This document shows, piece by piece, positions 1 to 8,984 of a stretch of 17,409 bases of DNA. The position numbers and the translations under genes are program-made. Source of the DNA: an uncultured Stenotrophomonas sp. (GTDB lineage Bacteria; Pseudomonadota; Gammaproteobacteria; Xanthomonadales; Xanthomonadaceae); NCBI GenBank assembly GCA_946223375.1, contig CAMICU010000062.1, positions 1 through 17,409 on the forward strand, read 5' to 3'. Under the pieces are notes generated by a model. That model saw only the letters and a program-made list of their open reading frames with translations. It made no database searches and was not told the DNA's origin. Each line of letters begins with the position of its first letter. Within the stretch, counting starts at the first letter, position 1.

Positions 1-2878
1 CCGCGGCACTGGCGCCGGGCAGCACCGCCGGCGCGACCGGGCGCGGTGCCGGCTTGACAGCGGCCGGCGCCACCGCGGCGGCACCGGGGGCCACCGTGGC
101 CGCGCCACGTTCACCGGGACTGTCCTGCAGGCGTGCGCGCAGCGAGCCCTGCGGCAGCTGCCCACGGCCCTGCATCTCGCGCTCCAGCCGACCCAGCGCC
201 GCGGCATCATCGCGGTAACCGGCTTCCAGCCGTTGCAGCAGGCGTTCGCGCTCACCGGCCTTGCTGCCATCGCTGATCGCCATCACCGCGGCGACCAGCT
301 GGTAGCGGTCCCTGGCCTGGCGCAGCGCCGGTCGCTCACCGACCACCCGCACCGCCTGCTCCATGCCGGTGGCGGCGGCGCTGAACTGCCCCTGCGCGAA
401 CTGCTGCGCGGCGCGGGACTGGTAGGCCTGCTCCAGCAGCTGCGGTGCCTGCTCGCGTACGAACGGCGAGGCAGGCTGCTGCCTGCGCAGGTTGACCAGC
501 AGGCGCTCGGCCTTGTCCAGGTCGCCGGCGGCCACCGCGCGGCGCAGTGATTCCGCATTCGCCGCGTGTTCGGCCTGCGCCTGTTCGGCATCCAGGCTGG
601 CCAGCACGGCCTGCTGACGCTCGCTGATGCGCGCACGCTGGGCCAGCAGCGCCGCCGAGTCCGGCGCCTGCTCCAGGCCGAACCCGAGCAGCAGCAGATC
701 CTCCGGCAGCTGCGTCGGCTGGTCGTGCCCTGCCAGCGCCGCGGCCACCGCGTCGCCGACACGCGTCTGCAGGCGTGCGGCATCGTCGGCCGGACGCAGC
801 ACCGCCAACGCCGCACGCATCCGCGGCAGCCACGTCGTGACATCCGGGGTCTGCTGCAGCAGCGCCTCGACCGTCGCGCGTGCCTGCACCTGGTCGCCGT
901 TGCTCGCCGCCAGCACCACCGGCGGTGCCTGCAGGCGCGCCTGCGCGGCCAGCATCTGCAGCCGCAGCGACTGCGGGAACTGCTGCTGCGCCAGCGCAAG
1001 GCGCTGCTCGGCCCCGGTTTCGTCACCGGCCTGCAATGCCGCGCCGATGGCGTCGGCGTAGGCGACTTCCAGCGCCGGATTGCGCAGCAACGCACTGTCC
1101 GGTTCGATCGTGCGGATGCGCGTCAGCACCTGCTGCAGTCCATCGGCACCGTCGGCGAACGGGTCGCCGCCGGCCATGCCCTCGGCCAGCCGGGTGTCGA
1201 GCGTGTTGAGCTGCACGTCGCGTTCGGTCTCCAGCTCGCCGCGGCGCCGGTCCAGCGCCGGCGCATACAGGCGCAGGCGATCACGCAGCGCGAACACCGC
1301 CGCCGTGCCGGGATAGTTGAAGCGGCCAGCCGCCGGCTTCCACAGTTCATCCAGTCGCGCCCGCAGGAACTGCTCGATGGTGTCGCTGCGCTCCACCACC
1401 ATCCGCGCACGTTGGTCATCGTTCAACGATCCCAGACCCTCCCAGGCCTGGGCCTCGTCGCGGTAGCGATCCTTCGCCTCCAGGCTGAAGCGCCCGATCA
1501 CCTCGGCCAGATGGCTGGACTCGGCCTTGCGCCAGGCCACGGTGCCGGCGATGCCAAGCACCACCAGCGCCGCGGCGCCGTAGCCGGCCACCGGCAATGC
1601 ACGCTCGCGCCAGCGCACTTCGCGCAGGCCGTCGAGCAGCGCCTGCACATCCGGCAGGCGCTGCGCCGCATCGAAGGCGACGGCCGCGCACAACGTGCGG
1701 TATTGGCGCCGGCTCAGGCCCGGCAGCGGTGGCGGCCGGCGCCCTTCCTTCAGCGCCACCTCGGCGCTGAGCTTGTCGAACGGATGCCGTCCGCTGAGCA
1801 GCTCGAAGCACACGCAGCCCAGCGCGTAGATGTCATCGGCCGGCGTGGGTGCCTGCCCCCGCAGCATTTCCAGGCTCGCGTAGGCCGGCGTCAGCGCGCC
1901 CAGCGTGGCGGCGTCGAACACGGTCTGCTCACCGGCCACGTCGGCCTTGTGCTTGCCGGCACGCGCGATGCCGAAGTCAAACACCTTGACCACGCCGTCA
2001 CGGGTCACCATCACGTTGCCCGGCTTGAAGTCCGAATGGACGATGCCGGCCGCATGGGCGCGCCCCAGCGCGCGGGCCATGCCTTCGATCAGCGGCCGTG
2101 CGCGGGTCAATGGCATGCCGTCGGCGGCCTGCTCGCGGATCAGCGTGCGCAGGTCGTTGCCATCGACGTACTCCATCGTCATGAAGACGATGCCCTCGTC
2201 CTTGTCGAAGTCGTACACCCGCACGATGTTGTCATGCGCCAGCTGCTGCGAGCGGCGCGCCTCGCGCTGCAGCGCGATCAGCGAATCCGGATGGCGCCGG
2301 AACTCGTCGTTGAGCACCTTCACCGCCAGCCATGGATCGCGGTCACGCGCCTCGACCTTGCGCGCATCCTGGGCCAGGTACACCACTCCCATGCCGCCGC
2401 GGCCCAGCTCGCGTTCAAGCAGGAAGCGTCCCTTCAGGGTGCTGCCGACGGTGACATGCTGGCCACTGGCCGCGGCCACCTGTGCCCAGCTGCCCAGGCT
2501 GGAACTGTGCGACCGGCTGCTGCCGGTGCGGCCGTCGGCCGCGCCCAGCGGTGTTTCGCTGGATGGCGCCACGCGGGTCACGTCTTCCTCGACCGGGCTG
2601 GCCGCACCGGCCGGCTTGACCACGGTCGCATCGTCGGCCATTACCGGGCGCGGCGCGCGCAGCACCTGCAGCCGCTCGAGCAGCGTGGTCACCGTGGGCT
2701 CGTCGATCGCCCCTTCGGCGCGCATCTTCCACAGCGTGTCCACGCCGTCGCGATAATCATCCTCGGCCAGTGTCTGTCGCTGCGCCAGCGCGTCCAGCAG
2801 CGCGGGCAGATCCAGCTTGCCGATACGGAAAGCGGTAACCAGTTCAACCACGGAGAGGGTGTCCTCTTGCACGTTCAT
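1..2878 (-). CDS. ppkA: PpkA-type T6SS serine/threonine protein kinase, membrane-anchored (3' end cut by window)
   Basis: Kinase of the T6SS threonine phosphorylation pathway; in known systems it phosphorylates the FHA protein (or TssL) to switch secretion on. About 959 residues are visible and the reading frame is still open at the left edge. The N-terminal ~140 residues are a helical leader and a linker. The kinase domain spans about 150-425: glycine loop LGRGGMGVVY (158-167), VAIK-type lysine in LAVKVL (K187), catalytic loop HSDFKPGN (H281, D283, N288), DFG (301-303) and an APE-like segment PAYASLEM. The Arg of the usual HRD is Ser here, so this is a non-RD kinase. A single membrane helix lies at about 433-450, followed by a long Ala/Gln/Arg-rich, probably helical periplasmic region that ends in a Pro/Ala-rich stretch at the edge. 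The start ATG at 2878 overlaps the pppA stop as ATGA, which suggests translational coupling. The kinase and T6SS role are clear from motifs and neighbours; the actual substrate is inference. Confidence 0.93.
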   Translation of the reverse strand, partial: MNVQEDTLSVVELVTAFRIGKLDLPALLDALAQRQTLAEDDYRDGVDTLWKMRAEGAIDEPTVTTLLERLQVLRAPRPVMADDATVVKPAGAASPVEEDVTRVAPSSETPLGAADGRTGSSRSHSSSLGSWAQVAAASGQHVTVGSTLKGRFLLERELGRGGMGVVYLAQDARKVEARDRDPWLAVKVLNDEFRRHPDSLIALQREARRSQQLAHDNIVRVYDFDKDEGIVFMTMEYVDGNDLRTLIREQAADGMPLTRARPLIEGMARALGRAHAAGIVHSDFKPGNVMVTRDGVVKVFDFGIARAGKHKADVAGEQTVFDAATLGALTPAYASLEMLRGQAPTPADDIYALGCVCFELLSGRHPFDKLSAEVALKEGRRPPPLPGLSRRQYRTLCAAVAFDAAQRLPDVQALLDGLREVRWRERALPVAGYGAAALVVLGIAGTVAWRKAESSHLAEVIGRFSLEAKDRYRDEAQAWEGLGSLNDDQRARMVVERSDTIEQFLRARLDELWKPAAGRFNYPGTAAVFALRDRLRLYAPALDRRRGELETERDVQLNTLDTRLAEGMAGGDPFADGADGLQQVLTRIRTIEPDSALLRNPALEVAYADAIGAALQAGDETGAEQRLALAQQQFPQSLRLQMLAAQARLQAPPVVLAASNGDQVQARATVEALLQQTPDVTTWLPRMRAALAVLRPADDAARLQTRVGDAVAAALAGHDQPTQLPEDLLLLGFGLEQAPDSAALLAQRARISERQQAVLASLDAEQAQAEHAANAESLRRAVAAGDLDKAERLLVNLRRQQPASPFVREQAPQLLEQAYQSRAAQQFAQGQFSAAATGMEQAVRVVGERPALRQARDRYQLVAAVMAISDGSKAGERERLLQRLEAGYRDDAAALGRLEREMQGRGQLPQGSLRARLQDSPGERGAATVAPGAAAVAPAAVKPAPRPVAPAVLPGASAA

Positions 2879-3594
2879 TGCTCCTGAAGGCGCACGGCAA
2901 CCGCCGAGACGTTGTCGCGCGCCGCGCGCCCGAGTGCCAGTTCGAACAGGCGTGACAGCAATGCGCCGGGCTCGCGCACGCGGCGGCATTCCATCTCCAG
3001 TTCGGCATCGGGGATTTCCTTGTTGATGCCATCGCTGCACAGCAGGAACGGCCCGCCACTGGCGTGGCTTGCGACCACCCAGTCCACCAGCAGCGGCTCC
3101 TGCGCGCCGATCGCGCGGGTCAGCGCCCCCGGGCTGACCGCCGCGCCGGAGAACTGGGTCGCGTCGTCCTTGGTGCCATGCACGTGGTCGCGGGTCAGCT
3201 GGCACAGCCGCCCCTCCCTGACCCCGTAGGCACGGCTGTCGCCGACCCAGCCGCACAGCATGAAGTCGCGGTCGTAGACCAGCACCACCACGGTCGAGCC
3301 GATCACGTCGACCTGCAGCCGGCGGGCCCGCTGCAGCAGCTCGTGGTTGACCTGCTCCAGCGCGTCCTCGATCGCCTCCACGAAGTCGACCACGTCACCG
3401 CCGCGCTGCAGGGCGCCCAGCCGCTCGACGATCAGGCTGCTGGCGTAGTCCCCGGCGGCGTGTCCGCCCAGGCCATCGGCCACCACCCACAGGCCGATGT
3501 CGTCGCGGACCAGGATCGCGTCCTCGTTCAGACGCCGCACCTTGCCGACATCGGTATGGCCGGCGGACACATAGGGTCGTGCCATGGCGATCAT
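2875..3594 (-). CDS. pppA: PppA-type PP2C family serine/threonine phosphatase of the T6SS
   Basis: Metal-dependent (Mn/Mg) PP2C phosphatase, 239 aa, a full-length single domain. In known T6SSs PppA removes the phosphate that PpkA puts on the FHA protein and so resets or represses secretion. The PP2C motifs appear in order: AGHTDVGKVRRLNED (11-25), DGLGGH (40-45, metal-binding Asp/Gly), GSTVV (99-103), GWVGDSRAY (115-123), LTRDH (133-137), LTRAIG (158-163), LLCSDGI (184-190, metal Asp188) and ARDNVS (225-230, metal Asp227). No signal peptide or membrane helix is seen, so it is cytoplasmic. The ATG at 3594 is chosen because it overlaps the tagF TGA as ATGA and begins just before the conserved first motif; the frame is open 35 codons further upstream, inside tagF, but that extension is Arg/Pro-rich shadow sequence. 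The stop overlaps the ppkA start in the same ATGA manner. Confidence 0.95.
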   Translation of the reverse strand: MIAMARPYVSAGHTDVGKVRRLNEDAILVRDDIGLWVVADGLGGHAAGDYASSLIVERLGALQRGGDVVDFVEAIEDALEQVNHELLQRARRLQVDVIGSTVVVLVYDRDFMLCGWVGDSRAYGVREGRLCQLTRDHVHGTKDDATQFSGAAVSPGALTRAIGAQEPLLVDWVVASHASGGPFLLCSDGINKEIPDAELEMECRRVREPGALLSRLFELALGRAARDNVSAVAVRLQEQ

Positions 3595-4217
3595 GCATCC
3601 ACCTCCAGGTTGTGGTGCGACGGCCAGCCGCGCAGGCAGTGCCGGGCGTCGGGCAGGCCGGGCAGCAGGCACGCCGCGGCCGCCGCATCGCGCCACCACA
3701 GGCTGCCGCCATCGGCCAGGCAGCGCGCCCAGCCGTTGCGCAGCGCCGGCGGCAGCTCGTCGGCCAATGCGCCCGGCACGGTGATGTCGTCGCTGTCGTT
3801 CAACCCCGCCACGCAGGCATCGAACGTGTCCATGTCCTTGACCGCACCGGCGCTGACCCCGGCCAGCAGCCGCGCGGCCGCATCGAACCAGGGCAGCCCC
3901 GCACGCAGCAGGCCGCCGCCCTCGGCATCAGCGCGCACCGGGCAGGCCAGCAGCAGCGGAAAGTGTCGGCCAACCCGGTCGACACCCGGCGCGACCATGC
4001 CGGCGAACGCGGCCGGGCCACAGGTGTGCGGCGCACACAGGAACGCCCAGGGCCGCCCGCTGCAGGTGGACAGCCGCGGCAGTGTCGGCAGCAGTGCGAT
4101 CAGGTGCGTGTCCCAGGCCAGCACCAGCTCCGGCGGCAGGCGCCGCTGCACGAAATCGCCCGCCCACGGCAGCTTGCCGTAGAAGCCACTGATGCGGGCG
4201 GGCGGCATGCCGTGCAC
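3591..4217 (-). CDS. tagF: TagF (ImpM family) T6SS-associated protein
   Basis: TagF-family cytoplasmic protein of 208 aa (205 if it starts at ATG 4208). In Pseudomonas and Agrobacterium TagF represses T6SS post-translationally, in Agrobacterium by binding the FHA protein. The family signature is at the N terminus: ISGFYGKLPWAGDF, followed by a VQRRLP segment. A GVDRVGRHFPLLLAC segment then matches the conserved GRxFPL region, and later come a WFD motif and a G-SLWW motif near the C terminus. The start is set at GTG 4217 because GGGAG lies 6 nt upstream of it, whereas the ATG at 4208 would be 15 nt away; the ATG remains possible. A much longer open frame upstream in tssM is shadow. The gene begins 2 nt after the tssM stop and its stop overlaps pppA. 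In some bacteria TagF and PppA are fused, which fits the tight pairing here. Confidence 0.9.
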   Translation of the reverse strand: MHGMPPARISGFYGKLPWAGDFVQRRLPPELVLAWDTHLIALLPTLPRLSTCSGRPWAFLCAPHTCGPAAFAGMVAPGVDRVGRHFPLLLACPVRADAEGGGLLRAGLPWFDAAARLLAGVSAGAVKDMDTFDACVAGLNDSDDITVPGALADELPPALRNGWARCLADGGSLWWRDAAAAACLLPGLPDARHCLRGWPSHHNLEVDA

Positions 4218-4219
4218 GC

Positions 4220-7200
4220 TCAACTCCCGCACCTGAAGCGGCTGACATCGGTATCGCCGAACGGATGGCGCAGATTGGCTGCCTGCAGCGGCAGCCGCGC
4301 GCTCACCCCTTCCAGGTCGAAACTGGCGACATAGCGCAGGTCCGACTGCAACTGCAGCCTGCCGGCCTGCAGCGCACGGAACAGCGCCCAGTCCCCCAGA
4401 TAGGCGACGCCGCCCAGGCGTTTGCCGGCGGCGTCGAAGGCGGCGATGGTGACCCGGCCCGGCGTCGGGCCGGGCCATTTCATCGGCATGTTCGGTGGCG
4501 CGCCTTCCTGGTAGTCGTAGTGCTGGCCGTCGATGTCGATCGACAGCCGCGCCACTCCATCCCCCAGTTCCGGCGCCAGCACGGTGAAGCCGACTTCCGG
4601 CTGCGCACCGTTGCGGAAGTAGCGGTGCTTGATCGCATCGGCCAGCTGCATGCGCGCCGGCAACGCCGGATCCGCCGCCGCGTTGGCCGGGTCCTTCCAT
4701 TGCCAACGCGGGCCGGCCGTATCCAGCAACGGCTCCAGCGCCTGCTGGTACAGCACGTCGAAGCGGCCGCCGTAACCGAACAGCTCGGCGAAGTTCTGCA
4801 CCGGGATTTCCGCGCTGGCCGTCGGGTCGAACGGATAGCGGCCACGCACGAACTCGGCGCACACCTGGCTGACCGAGCGCGCCACCGTGTCATCCAGCGC
4901 GGCCTGGTTCTGCCGGCTGAGCTGCGCCGAACCCTGCCCGCTCAATGCCAGCAACCAGCCCGAGACCGGCGGCGGCAGCTGCGCGGCCTGCTGGCGGGCC
5001 AGCAGCAGCGCTTCACTGGCCGCGGCCGGCTGGCTGCCCGCCGGCGGCGACAGCAGCTGCCGACCGAGCTGCTCGAACGTGACCAGCACCGCATCCAGCG
5101 GCGTGGCCCCCGGCGCACCGGCACACAGCTGGCTGAGCGCGGCGAAGTGCTCGCTGACCGCCACGCCCGGTTCGATCCGAGCGACCTCGCCGGCGCCGGG
5201 GGCGAGCGCGGCCTTCAACGCGGCATTGCCCGCCGGCACCCGCCCGGCCGCCTGGGCGGCCAGCGCACCGGCCGCAGCGGTGCCCTTGTCGGCCGCCGCG
5301 GCAACCGCCTTGGCACCGGCCCCGGCGGGTGCGGCGCGGGTCAGGTCCTGGGTCTGCTCGCGTACCAGCGCCAACAGCAGGCGCAGCGGCGAGCTCGGCC
5401 CGGAAATCCGGGACAGCGTCGAGGACGCGGCATCCGGGGCGCTGTCCGGTGCCAGCTGCAGATCGGCCAGCAGGCCGTCCCAGGCGCGGATGTAATCCTG
5501 TTCGTACAGGCGCAGCACCTCGTTGGACAGACGCGCGCGTGCCATCGCATCCATGCGCTGGCGGCCCAGCACCCAGTCGTCCGCCACGAAGCGTTCGACC
5601 GCCGCGTCGATGCCGCTGCCGGCCAGTTCGGCGAACACCGGCTGCGTGTACAGCGCCGGCCACGGCGCCGACAACGCCGTCCCGCTGCGCCGCTGGAACA
5701 CATCGGCCAGCAACCCCAGCGCACGGTCCAGCCGCAGCGCCGGCGCCGGCAGTGCGTGCGCCCCCAGCTTCAGATCGCTGTACACCAGCGTGGCCAGATT
5801 GGCCGAACGCAAGGTGTTGCGTGCCTGTTCCACCAGCAACGGCTCCGGGCTGATCGCACGCAGCTGGCCGGGGCGCTCGACCAGCGCCGCCAGCTGCCCA
5901 TCCAGTGCCTTGACCAGCACCGGGTCGCCCTCGAACAGCCGCTGCGCATCCAGCGCCACCAGCGCACGCAGTTCCTCCGGCTGCAGGTGCGCGGTCTGGC
6001 CCAGCATCAGGTAGCCCTTGAGGTAGTAGTACAGCGCCTGCGGTTCGCCCGCCGCGTGCTGCAGCCCGCGTCGCAGCTGCGCGCTCAGGCCCGGCACCAG
6101 CAGCGCATTGAGCTCGCGTACCCGGGCCTGTGCCATCTCCCTGCCGATCGCACCGCGCTGGTCCAGGCCCCAGCGCTGCGACCACGCCGGCTTGCCGGCA
6201 GGCGCGGCCACCCGTGCCACCGCCTCGGTGGCCTGCAGCCGGTGCATCGCCCGCGCGTAGTAATCGCGCAGGTCGCTGCCCTGCGAGGGGTCGGGCGTTT
6301 CCGGGCGCTCCTGCAGCGCCTGCCGTACCTGCGCCAGGTAGCCGGCATTGCCGTGGTAGCTGGCCGACATCGCCGCCACCCACAGTCCGGCCACCAGCAC
6401 CACGCCGGCACAGGCCGCGGCGTGCAGCAGGATGCGGCGACGCTGGTGGCGTGGATTGAAGCCGGCCAGGCCGGACTCGCCCAGCACCACCGAACGCAGC
6501 AGGGTCTGCACGAAGTAGGTCCGCGGCTGCGCGGTCGGTGCCGGCGCACGCTGCGCATCCAGGCCGAAACTGCGCGCCACCGCGCCGAGCATGCGGTCGA
6601 TCGGCGTGCCCTCCTGGGTGCCCGAGGTCAGGTAGACACCGCGCAGCAACGGTGCCGGCGCCACGGCCTGCCCGCTGAACACCGCCGTGACGAACTGCCG
6701 GGCGATATCCGCCGCGGCGGCGAACTGGGGCGGGAACGCCAGCACCGCGGCGCGGCGGTTGCCCTCGCGCTCGTCGTGCAGGCGCTGCAGCACGCGTGCG
6801 TTGAGCCGGTCCAGCAGGCGCGCGAACTCGCCCGCCAGCATCGCCGGCGCGGTACCGTCGAGCGACTTCTGCAGCGGGAACGACACGCCCCAGACCTGCG
6901 CCCGCTGGTCACCGTCCAGATCGTCGAAGAACTCGCTGAAGCCGGCCAGCAAGTCGCACTTGGTCAGCACCAGGTACACCGGCACGCGCAGGTGCAGCTG
7001 GTCATGCAGTTCATCCAGACGCCGCCGGATCGCCTGCGCATGCTGCTGGCGCTCGGCCGGGTCCAGGGTCAGCAGGTCCGACAGGCTCATCGTGACGATC
7101 ACGCCATTGAGCGGGCGCCGCGGCCGATGCCGGCGCAGCAGGCGCAGGAAATCCTGCCAGCCGCCGGCATCCACCGTCCGGTCCGAATCCTGGGTGGTGT

Positions 7201-7735
7201 AGCGGCCGGCGGTATCCAGGAACACCGCCTCATCGGTGAACCACCAGTCGCACTGGCGGGTGCCACCGACGCCGCGCACCGATTCGTTGCCGAAGCGGCC
7301 AGCCAGCGGGAAGTGCAGCCCCGAATGCTGCAGCAGCGTGGTCTTGCCCGACCCCGGCGGACCGATCACCGCGTACCAGGGCAGGCTGTACAGGTGCGTG
7401 CCGCGCCGCTGGCGCAGCATCTGCAGGGCCTCCTGGAAACGGCTTTCCAGCTGCCTGCGCTCGCCGGCGACGCGCTGCACGCGATCGTCGTCGTCCAGCG
7501 CCGCGGCCATGCGCCGCGCGCGTCGCTGCAGCAGCACACGCCGCAGCAGCCAGACCGCCATCACCAGCGCCGCCAACACCAGCAGCAGCACCAGCCGTGC
7601 CGATACAGCGGTCAACGGCTGGCGCCCGGCGATCCCCAGGTAGGGGCCCCCGAACCACACCAGCGCGGCCACCAGCACCGCACCGAGCAGAATCACCCAT
7701 CCACCACGACGGAGTTTTTCCAGAAACGCGGGCAT
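4220..7735 (-). CDS. tssM: TssM (IcmF/VasK) inner-membrane core component of the T6SS
   Basis: Large inner-membrane protein of the TssJLM complex, which anchors the secretion apparatus through the envelope; 1171 aa, the usual size. Two membrane helices lie near the N terminus (about 14-30 and 47-67). They are followed by the cytoplasmic GTPase-like domain: Walker A GPPGSGKT (about 125-132), VRGVGGTRQCDWWF, a DTAGRY Walker-B-like motif (about 174-179) and a TKCD guanine-recognition-like motif. A third membrane helix lies at about 432-455, then a long periplasmic part that includes a PDPSQGSDLRDYY stretch and, near the C terminus, the ICMF-C region (LSIDIDGQHYDYQEG and WPGP). Walker A is intact; in the family ATP or GTP hydrolysis is not always needed. 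The ATG at 7735 is preferred over GTG 7738 because GGGGGA sits 7 nt upstream. Its start nearly abuts the tssL stop (TGA 7739-7741). No tssJ lipoprotein gene is visible in the window. Confidence 0.96.
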   Translation of the reverse strand: MPAFLEKLRRGGWVILLGAVLVAALVWFGGPYLGIAGRQPLTAVSARLVLLLVLAALVMAVWLLRRVLLQRRARRMAAALDDDDRVQRVAGERRQLESRFQEALQMLRQRRGTHLYSLPWYAVIGPPGSGKTTLLQHSGLHFPLAGRFGNESVRGVGGTRQCDWWFTDEAVFLDTAGRYTTQDSDRTVDAGGWQDFLRLLRRHRPRRPLNGVIVTMSLSDLLTLDPAERQQHAQAIRRRLDELHDQLHLRVPVYLVLTKCDLLAGFSEFFDDLDGDQRAQVWGVSFPLQKSLDGTAPAMLAGEFARLLDRLNARVLQRLHDEREGNRRAAVLAFPPQFAAAADIARQFVTAVFSGQAVAPAPLLRGVYLTSGTQEGTPIDRMLGAVARSFGLDAQRAPAPTAQPRTYFVQTLLRSVVLGESGLAGFNPRHQRRRILLHAAACAGVVLVAGLWVAAMSASYHGNAGYLAQVRQALQERPETPDPSQGSDLRDYYARAMHRLQATEAVARVAAPAGKPAWSQRWGLDQRGAIGREMAQARVRELNALLVPGLSAQLRRGLQHAAGEPQALYYYLKGYLMLGQTAHLQPEELRALVALDAQRLFEGDPVLVKALDGQLAALVERPGQLRAISPEPLLVEQARNTLRSANLATLVYSDLKLGAHALPAPALRLDRALGLLADVFQRRSGTALSAPWPALYTQPVFAELAGSGIDAAVERFVADDWVLGRQRMDAMARARLSNEVLRLYEQDYIRAWDGLLADLQLAPDSAPDAASSTLSRISGPSSPLRLLLALVREQTQDLTRAAPAGAGAKAVAAAADKGTAAAGALAAQAAGRVPAGNAALKAALAPGAGEVARIEPGVAVSEHFAALSQLCAGAPGATPLDAVLVTFEQLGRQLLSPPAGSQPAAASEALLLARQQAAQLPPPVSGWLLALSGQGSAQLSRQNQAALDDTVARSVSQVCAEFVRGRYPFDPTASAEIPVQNFAELFGYGGRFDVLYQQALEPLLDTAGPRWQWKDPANAAADPALPARMQLADAIKHRYFRNGAQPEVGFTVLAPELGDGVARLSIDIDGQHYDYQEGAPPNMPMKWPGPTPGRVTIAAFDAAGKRLGGVAYLGDWALFRALQAGRLQLQSDLRYVASFDLEGVSARLPLQAANLRHPFGDTDVSRFRCGS
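4224..4228 (-). promoter_or_regulatory. Ribosome binding site that selects the GTG start of tagF
   Basis: GGGAG on the minus strand, inside the last codons of tssM, 6 nt before GTG 4217. The next ATG (4208) is 15 nt away, so the spacing favours the GTG. Confidence 0.5.
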
Positions 7736-7738
7736 CAC

Positions 7739-8980
7739 TCAGTCCCCCGGTTGGTACAGGATTTCGACGCGGCGGTTGCGCGCGCGGTTGCCGGCCGTGC
7801 CGACCGGCCGTGCCAGCGGCTGCGAATCACCCGCTCCGGAGAACTCGACGCGGGCACGGTCACGCAGGCCGTCGCCGAGCACCTGCGCGACCGCCTGTGC
7901 CCGCGCCGCCGACAGCGCGAAGTTGTCCTTGTAGGTCAACGAACGCAGCGGCTGGTCGTCGGTATGGCCGATCACGATCACCCGGCCCGGCAGCTGGTCC
8001 AGCGCGGCGGCCACCTTGCCCAGCAGCGGCTGCTGGGCCGGGTCCACCTCGACACCGCCGGAGGCGAACATCGCCGCGGCGTTGAGCCGCACGCGGGCAG
8101 CGCCGTCGTCCTGGTCCTCCACGCTCAGCAGGCCGGCGCGCTGCTCCGGGGCCAGCAGCTGGCCCAGCCGCAGCACCGGTACCGGCCGACGGACGTCGGG
8201 CACCTGCGCCGACTCCAGGCCAATCCGCGCAAGCTCGCTACTGATCGGTGCCGACAACGCGTTGAGCCGTGCATGCAGCAGCAGGAACACCGCCAGCACC
8301 ACGCAGGCCGCGGCACTGGCGACCACCCACAGCGGCAACCAGCGCAGCAGGCGATGCCGCTGGTCCTGCACGCCCTGCCATTGCGGGGACAGCTGCGCCG
8401 GGGCGCTGCCGCGCTGGCTGCGGATGCGCCGGTGCAGGTCGTCCTGGATCGCGGACAGGCGCACCGTTCCATCGGCCTCGATCTGGTAGCGCCCGGCAAA
8501 CCCCATCACCAGGCACAGGTACAGCAGCTCCAGCAGATCGATGTGACGCGGCACGTCCTCGCACAGACGGTCCAGAATGGCGAAGAACTTTGCGCCGCCG
8601 TAGGCCTCGCCGTGGAAGGTCACCAGCAGCGTGCGCTGCGCCCAGCCGCTGCGCTCGCCCCACGGGGCGTTGAGCACCGCCTCGTCGAGCGCCGCGCACA
8701 GCACGTAGCGCGCGGTCATCACCGCCTCGGGGCTACAGCGCGCCTCGCGCACGCGCGCCTCGAACTTGCGCACCTGTGCTTCGGCCTGTTCACGCAGCCG
8801 CACCACGTCCGGCGCATAGGCACTGTGGCGCAGCTGCACCGCCAGCAGCAGCAAGGGCGTTGCCGCCTGCACCAACGGGTTGAGGCTGTCGCCGAGCAGC
8901 TCGCCCATCCCGGTCTGGGTGGTCTCGGCCGCGCTGGCCGGCCGTGCGATGACCGGTTCCTCCACGCCCTGCATGTTCAT
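7739..8980 (-). CDS. tssL: TssL (DotU/ImpK family) with C-terminal OmpA/peptidoglycan-binding domain
   Basis: Inner-membrane partner of TssM and docking point for the TssK baseplate; 413 aa. Residues 28-190 form the cytoplasmic DotU domain, with LNPLVQAATPLLLL, the ALDEAVL motif (97-103), the W-AQRTLL segment and LLELLYLCLVMGFAGRY (149-165). One membrane helix lies at about 215-236. The periplasmic C terminus is an OmpA-like domain (about 296-410) with GHTDDQPL, the N-x-x-LS-x-x-RA block (353-362) and the final NRRVEI. That makes this a specialised TssL that can grip peptidoglycan itself; simpler TssLs lack this and rely on a partner such as TagL. The start ATG lies 4 nt after the tssK stop, preceded by a G-rich Shine-Dalgarno within that stop region. 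The stop touches the tssM start. Confidence 0.96.
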   Translation of the reverse strand: MNMQGVEEPVIARPASAAETTQTGMGELLGDSLNPLVQAATPLLLLAVQLRHSAYAPDVVRLREQAEAQVRKFEARVREARCSPEAVMTARYVLCAALDEAVLNAPWGERSGWAQRTLLVTFHGEAYGGAKFFAILDRLCEDVPRHIDLLELLYLCLVMGFAGRYQIEADGTVRLSAIQDDLHRRIRSQRGSAPAQLSPQWQGVQDQRHRLLRWLPLWVVASAAACVVLAVFLLLHARLNALSAPISSELARIGLESAQVPDVRRPVPVLRLGQLLAPEQRAGLLSVEDQDDGAARVRLNAAAMFASGGVEVDPAQQPLLGKVAAALDQLPGRVIVIGHTDDQPLRSLTYKDNFALSAARAQAVAQVLGDGLRDRARVEFSGAGDSQPLARPVGTAGNRARNRRVEILYQPGD

Positions 8981-8984
8981 CGCC

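Noticed and set aside
566..2887. Long plus-strand frame opposite ppkA
   Set aside because: It is antisense to a kinase with complete motifs; its translation has no domain and is His/Gln/Arg-rich.
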